Of a stretch of DNA of 64,000 nt, positions 57,456 through 64,000 are shown piece by piece. Source of the stretch: Gonapodya sp. JEL0774 (lineage: Eukaryota; Monoblepharomycota; Monoblepharidomycetes; Monoblepharidales; Gonapodyaceae); contig JADIIX010000087.1 of assembly GCA_027604505.1 (NCBI GenBank), positions 32,988 to 96,987 of the forward strand. The letters are read 5' to 3'. The position numbers and the translations under genes were made by a program. Position 1 is the first letter of the stretch. The number at the start of each line of letters is the position of its first letter. The notes under the pieces are model-generated. The model did not search any database and was not told the DNA's origin. It saw nothing but the letters and a program-made list of their open reading frames with translations.

Positions 57456-58363
57456 ATGTTTTCGCAAGGGTTCAGCGGCAACAAATCAAAGGAAGAGACT
57501 AGAACTCTTCCCCCGCGGGAAATCGATGACGATGGCGAGAAGTCCGTTGCGATACAGGATTCTCCGGAACGTGCTGCACTCGGTGAACATTCGAAAGGAA
57601 CACTGGAAAGCGAAGTTACTAAACGTAAACTAAACACGGAATCGACTGCAGAGCTGAGCACAGAGGCAAATCCGGGGAGCGATCAAGACTTGATTGCTCA
57701 AAGTGGAGGCCAGAATGATGTCGTAGATGCGATTGAGGCGCAGGAAGAGGTGGACCAACTTCTACATAATATCGATCAGACGATGGTTGAGATGGGGCTG
57801 GTGAGCTGAAACACACTTGTTCCTGGTGGTACTCTGGTTTCTCAAGCTATGTACATTGAAGCTGGATGATGACGGGAATCCAATTCGTCACAATGGTGAT
57901 GCAGCTCCAAATCCCGAACAGCACCCACCCCCGATACCTTTAAAAGTGGAGTTACCAACACCTCCAGTGCTTTTGAAACCGAACCCTTGTCCTATCCCCC
58001 CATCAAACGATGATCCCGCCGATCGGGATTCCACCTCTACCGATATTTACCCTCCGCACGTTCGAGCGGCGATAGAAAGAGCGAAGAGGTCAAAGGAGGA
58101 GCGCGAAGCGAGAGAAAGCGCGGGAGGTTCTGCTCTGGACGGCGGTGTATTTACCCACATGACCGAGGTGAATTGAAACCCCCTGATGCAACTCTATTGT
58201 TATATTCTGACATGACTTGACAGGCAGCAAGCGAGAGAGGAGAACGACTTGGTGTGCTGGACGAGAAAACCAATGAGCTAGCTGAAAATTCCCGTGCTTT
58301 TCTGCAGCAGATACGAGAATACAATCGACAGCAGAAGGCGAAAAAATGGTGGCAGTTGTTTTA
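57456..58363 (+). CDS. soluble R-SNARE with tomosyn-type tail
   Basis: Three exons encode about 250 residues. ATG 57456 (MFSQGFSGNKSKEETRTLPP) is used; an in-frame ATG at 57417 would add 13 residues. The first part is charged and disordered and ends in a helix, EAQEEVDQLLHNIDQTMVEM. Exon 2 (from about 57860) is Pro-rich and ends RAAIERAKRSKEEREARESA. Exon 3 (from about 58226) is a short SNARE-like helix, ASERGERLGVLDEKTNELAE, with Arg at the central-layer position, ending QKAKKWWQLF at TAG 58361-58363. R-SNARE motif ending in KKWYQF-like residues and lacking a membrane anchor is the hallmark of tomosyn. No beta-propeller precedes it here: the carrier gene ends 145 bp upstream. It may act as a fusion inhibitor by occupying t-SNAREs; that is inference. 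Amisyn is the other family comparison. Confidence 0.6.
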
Positions 58364-58584
58364 GGAATTAGATTGGGAGTAATTTATATTTATGCATGGA
58401 TATCAGTCTTAAAGTTTGCATGCCACCTCCTTCGCATGATGTGGATGTGATGTTGAAACCGCAGGCGTCGAATAACAACTGGACGTGAACATTGATGGAT
58501 GCAAGCACTAGTAGTAAGGGAAAGTTGCTGTTTGCCGTTGGGATCGCATATCTGAATCGTTTGAGAATCTAACAAGGTGGACAG

Positions 58585-61500
58585 GAAGATGAAACATTGT
58601 TTTCAGTGCTATGGACCAGTCATAAGCACCAAAAGTCAAAGATCTGGAAAGATGGATTCCTCAAGGTGCGCTGGTGTCGTTGTGGCGTGTCTTCCGGGGA
58701 GAGTGGTGACCGTGAACACTGATTTCCATCGTGATTTGGGGCAGTATGCGGCCAAATTCAGAAGTGCCACACTTTACGACGAAAAGCGAGCTCAGATGGA
58801 GAAGTGAGTGGAGGGATGCTTTTCGAACCGTTTGCTTCGATGGTTTGAATGCTATCATTGCTACAGAATATTTATCAACACTTCAGAGATCTCTCTGGGA
58901 AATGAGTTGGAGTTTCCATGCTATCTAGTTCAGATTGAAACCCTCGCAAATGCCAATCAATCCTGGACTTCGTCTGAGCCCACCGTACTCGCCAAGCGAA
59001 CATCACGAACTTCGCAGCCTACACTACCCGTCAATCCAAAAACCGGAGGGTCGCTCTTAACTAGGGTATGCTCGCTGCTGTTGCTCTGAGAGAACTTTTG
59101 TTGTTTGCTCAATTTTGTTGTTCCACACCAAGAACGATTGTAAGGTTCCATCGAATCTTCGAGTTGGCATGCGTAAGCCGAAACGCGCCCTAGTCCTACC
59201 GTTGAGTAGCACTGCAATGGCGTCTCAAGCATCACCGCACGCACCTCCCGATGTTCAAGCTTGGGACCGTGATGAAGTGGTACGGGATCGGCGACCAGAA
59301 GACAAATATTCATCGCGGAGAACAGCCCCCGCGCAACAGCACGTGGAAGTCCGGAGCGCTGTAGAAGGATCGGGTCATGGACACTCTTCAGTTAGCGGAG
59401 TCAATGAGCCTCACCCACCAAACCCGCTCTCATACCACCCAGCTCCACAGCCGACTCCTCTCTTCCCTCATCAGAGACCACCATATTCGGGTAGAGAAAC
59501 GGGACAATCTCGAGACTTTCTGGACACGGCGGATAGTCGAACTGATGATGCAGGCTCCGCTGGTGGATCTCTCACTCCCCCACCACCAAAAGCCAAGCTC
59601 TTTTCGGCTTGGCAGGACGAAACCAGTCCATCTTCACCACCTGGAGATGTTCGTAAAATGGAGAATATTGACCTTGATCATTCTCCCACACGACGAGATT
59701 GTTCGCAACGCCGCATGGAATGCGCGATTCCGGAGGCCTTCCAACTGTTCGACCAGTCCTCAAACACCAACCTTGATAACCTTGATGACCTTCGCTCTTC
59801 TTTGGAGATGGGAAAGAACCTGTTTAAAGCCGCCGTAATAACACAACCGCCAATCCTTCCAGCAAAGCCTTCCTTGGTGCGGTTGGCGAACTTCTTCGCT
59901 CCAAAACCTTCCATTTCAAATCCACCCGCGATTGCGCAACCGTCTTCGCACTCGCATTCAGTGCGAACAGGTGCTCAAGCAATGAAGAGGCCTCTTGAAT
60001 CAGCCTTTTCCACGTTGAATGTGAGTATTCCCTATTTTGACTCTTTCAGAAGCTCCCTCGATGCAATACGCTCTGTGACAGTCACCGGACAAGAGGCAGC
60101 GGCAATCTAGAATCAGTTCTGAAGATAAAGACCATTCGACGGTGTATTCCTCGGGAGAAGACGCTCAATCGCAGCGTACTGAACTGGTTCCTGGAAATCA
60201 TAAGTCAGTTGGCAGATTCAGTTTCCACAAACCTATTGCGTAGTTGTAATGGTGACTACTAAGCGGCGCAATATGTTGCATTTTTCTAATAGACCTCCTG
60301 GCGCCGTCAGACTCAAGGTGGCTTTTGTCGCAGATCAACTTCGCTTTCCTGATGCCGTGGAAAGCGGCAAAACTAGAGGGAAACGGCTTCAAAGAAGTGC
60401 TATCATTCCGTCGACTTTTGTAAGTGTGCTTGAACAAGCATCACACACTTCTTGTTGTCCCAACACAGCCCAAACCCTCTCAGATGGGCGTCCATGAGTA
60501 CCAGACGGTGTTCACCCGTGCTGTTAATGAAAGCTTACAAGTGCAGCTGTCGAGCCTCGCAACCCAGTACTATGCAGCAATGGCAAGAAAGTACGTGAAA
60601 AGAATCGAAATCAGGTCTTTCCGTTCTCATCACATTCAATAAGGCTCAACTCGTCGCACGCGACGAGTGTTGATCGATATTTCGGAGCTTGCGGCGTTCC
60701 CTTGTATTCGAACTCTATGTTGACGTAAGTTTCAGGATCGATGAGAAATATGTATATCGAACTGAATTGGTTCTCAGGGTCACACAGATTGGTGATAAAA
60801 ATCTCAACGTGATTCTCACGCTGCCCCGCAAAGAGCCTTCGTCCGCCTATTCGAAAGGTACCGGTTAACATCTGCTCGGACTTGTGGTCAAATCACTAAA
60901 CCATGCGGATTAATAATGTCCCAGGGGATATTTGGATCGTGTCCCGTGATGATTCTTTCCGGACTTCTTTTCTGGCCACGTCAAACTTCTTTGGACCAAC
61001 CACGAATCTCACTGTCGAACTTATTCCTATCAGTGATAGCGATAAACGGATAGCAAAACAGTTATCAGGCAATGTGTTGGCAATCCGCGGCCCTAATGCC
61101 AGTACCGAACAACTTGTGATCGAGAACCTCGCAACCAATTTATCAAAGCTGCCAATGATGCCCTTACTATTGAACTACAAGGGAGATCGTCAAAAATCTG
61201 CCAATGGAAGTCTAGCGGGACTTCAGGTTCCAATTCGGAAGGCGCTGCTGAAGGTGGACGTATTGAGCAAATATCATGAACTGGTTGAATCTGTGATTGG
61301 CGAGTTCAAGTTGAATCAAGATCAGGGAAGGTATGTTTATAATTTCGTGGTCCCAAAATGTTCCCCCAATGATTTTGCCTTCACGGATAGGGTGGTTCGG
61401 GACTTCGCGAACTCAGTAATGGCTCCAAATTCCAATTCAATCCTTCTGGTCCATGGGGTCTTCGGGGGAGGGAAGAGGTGAGTCCCACGACTGAGGACCA

Positions 61501-63083
61501 CAGAGATACATTAAATGCATTCAATTCACCCGTCATTCATATTGTAGTTTTCTTATTGCGGTCATCTGCCTGTTGTTCTCTAGGGTTCTCGATGAGAATC
61601 TGGTAGCGGATCCAGAGCGTTTCAAAATCCAACTGTCATCGCACACAAACGTCGCTGTGGATAATGTTCTTCTCAATCTTTTGGAACTCGGATTCAAGTC
61701 GTTCGTCCGAGTTGGGAGTCGGAAGAAAATGGCACGGAAAGTACTCCCATATTCTTGTGGGCAATCTGCAAACTCTCAAGAAGAAGTCCGAGAGCTTAGT
61801 GCGATGCTCCAAGAAGAACTGTCAGAAGAGGAGCGGGCAGATATCCAGCTCACGGTAGGCCTTTCATCACGTGCTCGTATTTTGCATGTCTCACAAAACA
61901 TACCTAGTAGATTGAACGTCTCAGGTCAACCACATCGGAAGCATCTTTGAAGACTGCTCTGGTGATTGCGACTACCTGCATTTCTTCCTCAAGCGAATTG
62001 CTGGAAGGTGTGAAGACCCCTATTGTGATATTAGATGGTGGGTAAAAATATCACACGATCTTATATTCAGTTACCTTATTCATGAGTGAGCAGAGTGCTC
62101 CCAAATTACGGAACCACTGTCGTTGCTTCCCATGGCTCGCTTTGGTGCGGAGTCGGCACTCCTCGTGGGCGATCCTCTACAGTTGCCGCCCCAGCTGGAT
62201 GCATCTCCGGTGGATCCAACTCATAGCTTGGACCGAACACTCTTTGAAAGACTGGCAGAAATTGGGGCCCCAATGGTTCTTTTGCGCACCCAGTATCGAT
62301 GCCATCCAGCAATCGCAAAGATCAGCAATGTTTTGTTTTATGGCTCGCGTTTGCGAGATGGTGTGACCGTGCAGGACAGGGCTCCACTGATACTTGGGCT
62401 ACCCCCACTTTGCTTTGTTGACTGTAATGGTTCCGAGAAGAATCAGCGGCAGAGCTTTGTAAATGAGGACGAGGCAGAAGTGGTCGGTAAGTCACGTCAT
62501 CAATGCGATTGTAACATTGATCGTTTTTTGAGATGGAACTTTCTTTAGTTCGCACGGCAGTACTACTGAAAGAACAAGGTATCGCTGATGAAGACATTGG
62601 AGTCGTTTGCCTGTGTAAGCATGGAGACACGCCATCTCTTTTTAATTGCTGAGTTCTTTCCTTTCTCAGACAAAGCGCAAGCAGATCTCATTGAGGGCAA
62701 ACTCAATCCTTCAGCTGCCCATCGGAAAGGTGCGATTCAAGTTTCCACGGTGGATGCGTAAGTGAAAGCACTGTGCTGATTCGGAGACGCAAGTCACGCT
62801 GAACCGTCCAATATACACGCAACACAGCTTTCAGGGTGCCGAGAAAGAAATCATTCTTCTGAGCACGGTCCGCACCCAATCTGTTGGATTTATTGATTCT
62901 CCTAGACGCCTCAATGTCGCAATCACGCGTGCCAAGCGGCATCTGATTCTATTGGGCAACTCGCGTCTTCTCAAGCGAAGTGGCTTGATCAATACAATTC
63001 TCTCGGATCATTTTGCCGCGATGAGATCGCAGGGAGGTGTGACTACGCCGAACGAGTTCTATCAGATGCTGTCCGGGAACTGA
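58585..63083 (+). CDS. ZGRF1: ZGRF1/Mte1-type SF1 DNA helicase
   Basis: One gene joins the Mte1/ZGRF1 N-terminal domain (DUF2439) to a C-terminal UPF1-like helicase, as in animal ZGRF1, a helicase that promotes recombination at damaged forks. The N-terminus reads [20 protein letters not shown], then [16 protein letters not shown] joined to [20 protein letters not shown], and [11 protein letters not shown] disordered stretch of about 300 residues follows, then the conserved linker [17 protein letters not shown] and [20 protein letters not shown]. The helicase part has [18 protein letters not shown] (Q motif), GVFGGGKS split by an intron (I), [14 protein letters not shown] (Ia), LDECSQ across an intron (II), [12 protein letters not shown] (III), [10 protein letters not shown] (IV), [20 protein letters not shown] (V) and [17 protein letters not shown] (VI). 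It ends EFYQMLSGN at TGA 63081. The first exon lies upstream of 58585; I see no in-frame ATG there. No GRF zinc finger was found. Confidence 0.9.
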
Positions 63084-63408
63084 GAATTGTTGAAAACAAT
63101 TGGGCACTTGCACCGTACTGTCATCACTCGCATATTTGCATTGATACCCATTTTCTTTTTCTTTATATGTCCAAGGAGAGTTGTCAATGATGAGAGGCTT
63201 TGATCAACACATATTTGATCCATATATAATCATTTGTACAATGGAAGCATCATCTACGGATATCCCAATTATGCAACAAATCCAATATAGAACCTTGCTG
63301 TTCTACCCCCGTACTTCAGGAATCACTCTTATGATCTAAACCTCGAGCAGACGGCATTTATTCGACCTCCAACATGGTCTGCTAAAGCACAGCTTATCTA
63401 ACAAGTTG
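63084..63408. other. AT-rich convergent spacer
   Basis: About 325 bp lies between the 3' ends of ZGRF1 and the next minus-strand gene. It is AT-rich, has no credible frame, and should contain both terminators. Confidence 0.5.
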
Positions 63409-64000
63409 CTAGAACTCTCGCCTCGGCAATGTTCTCACGTCAAATTGATAAGCTCCATCCACATCTAGCTCAGCTGGCACCGTGAACGTTCCAGTGGATC
63501 CTTTGCGTCCGGCAGCTGCGAGGTCGCACACAAGCTGTGTTGGAGTGCGCAGAACAGAGCGAGGGGTGGGTTCAAGGTGAGCCTGCGCGGCGGGTGTAAG
63601 AGTGATTGGAGTCGGCTGAAGAGTGGGATTGGAAAGGCGTTATCAAGTTAGTTGAAGCTCTCACCTCTAACGCCATCGGGTGGACAGCCTCTGGAGCTCC
63701 AGTACTGGTCGTTGCTTGAATTCCAGGACTCATGAATGCGTGAGCTCCTGGGCTCATAGTCGTAGCTCCTGTGATCCGGGCTTCCTGTGGGGCTGACGGC
63801 CTGACTTGCAGAAGCTTGATGATGGTCTTTCGCTTGCCTCCCGCGATCTTGATCGGCACCGGAGCGACAGTGGTGATCGCTCCAGATGACGGAGACCCTG
63901 AGTTGTTGCCAGGAACAGGTGACGGCGAGTCGGGATCTTTGAGCGTGAGAACAGCGAGCGCGGACGAAGGCGTTGCAGGGGTGGCTGGAATCTCTGGAAC
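63409..64000 (-). CDS. C-terminal part of an unrecognised gene, cut by window end
   Basis: The minus strand enters the window coding. The first visible exon (64000 to about 63665) is Pro/Ser/Thr/Ala-rich, with one denser basic segment, APVPIKIAGGKRKTIIKLLQ. An intron beginning GTGAGA and ending CTTCAG joins MALE to PTPITLTPAAQAHLEPTPRS; the C-terminus is VCDLAAAGRKGSTGTFTVPA then VDGAYQFDVRTLPRREF, ending at TAG 63409-63411. Phase is kept, so the model of this end is sound. I recognise no domain. The low-complexity, basic composition suggests a nuclear or scaffold protein, but that is a guess. Confidence 0.55.

Overview
The window is nuclear DNA from a eukaryote, almost certainly an early-diverging (chytrid-like) fungus. 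Genes are compact and rich in short GT-AG introns (roughly 50-110 bp), and intergenic gaps are often only 100-300 bp. The protein set mixes fungal features (a septin, a CBS/PB1 protein with a C-terminal anchor, Has1, a Ub-eS31 fusion, fungal-style PIG-Y) with genes that common yeasts have lost or reduced (SMG1, translin, AMMECR1, full-length ZGRF1, a tomosyn-type SNARE tail). This placement is inferred from gene content; I see no rRNA, tRNA or organellar gene.

Layout. 1-6576 (+): 3' part of SMG1, cut by the window edge. 6743-7548 (-): small coiled-coil gene, possibly ZBBX-like. 7929-10300 (+): CBS/PB1 protein. 10503-11181 (+): proteasome beta-4. 11280-12250: pyrimidine-rich minisatellite with a 15-bp unit. 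12.8-13.9 kb: about 1.1 kb flanked by long imperfect inverted repeats, probably a non-autonomous DNA element. 14-15.1 kb: gene-poor, weak small ORFs. 15.1-17.8 kb (+): OB-fold/zinc-ribbon protein resembling RPA1, MEIOB and especially SHLD2. 17981-18814 (+): RAD6. 19025-21110 (-): septin. 21772-23014 (+): translin. 23105-26774 (-): GT2-GT4 double glycosyltransferase. 27007-27930 (-): AMMECR1. 28196-32828 (+): P5A ATPase SPF1. 32859-35323 (-): PIG-B/GPI10, divergent from 35458-36109 (+): PIG-Y-like. 36572-39380 (+): HAS1. 39.5-40.2 kb (-): unresolved small gene. 40849-41908 (+): ubiquitin-eS31. 42369-43606 (+): YAE1-like. 43787-44394 (+): HMG-box protein. 44764-47376 (-): SNF1/AMPK alpha, head-to-head with 47474-48637 (+): PDK1-type kinase. 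48918-53807 (+): SMC2. 54116-55575 (+): syntaxin-8-like SNARE. 55687-57311 (+): MTM1/SLC25A39 carrier. 57456-58363 (+): soluble R-SNARE with a tomosyn-like end. 58585-63083 (+): ZGRF1 helicase. 63409-64000 (-): 3' end of an unrecognised gene.

There are no operons, but several neighbours are related. Two GPI-anchor genes (PIG-B and PIG-Y) share a 134-bp divergent promoter, and the energy kinase AMPK and the AGC-kinase activator PDK1 share one of 97 bp. Genome-maintenance genes recur (SHLD2-like protein, RAD6, SMC2, ZGRF1), as do membrane-traffic genes (Qc-SNARE, R-SNARE). The least ordinary items are the SHLD2-like OB-fold gene, the stand-alone tomosyn-type SNARE tail, the inverted-repeat element and the 15-bp minisatellite. 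Exon borders were read by eye from splice sites and reading frame; first exons of the septin, the OB-fold gene and ZGRF1 are unresolved.
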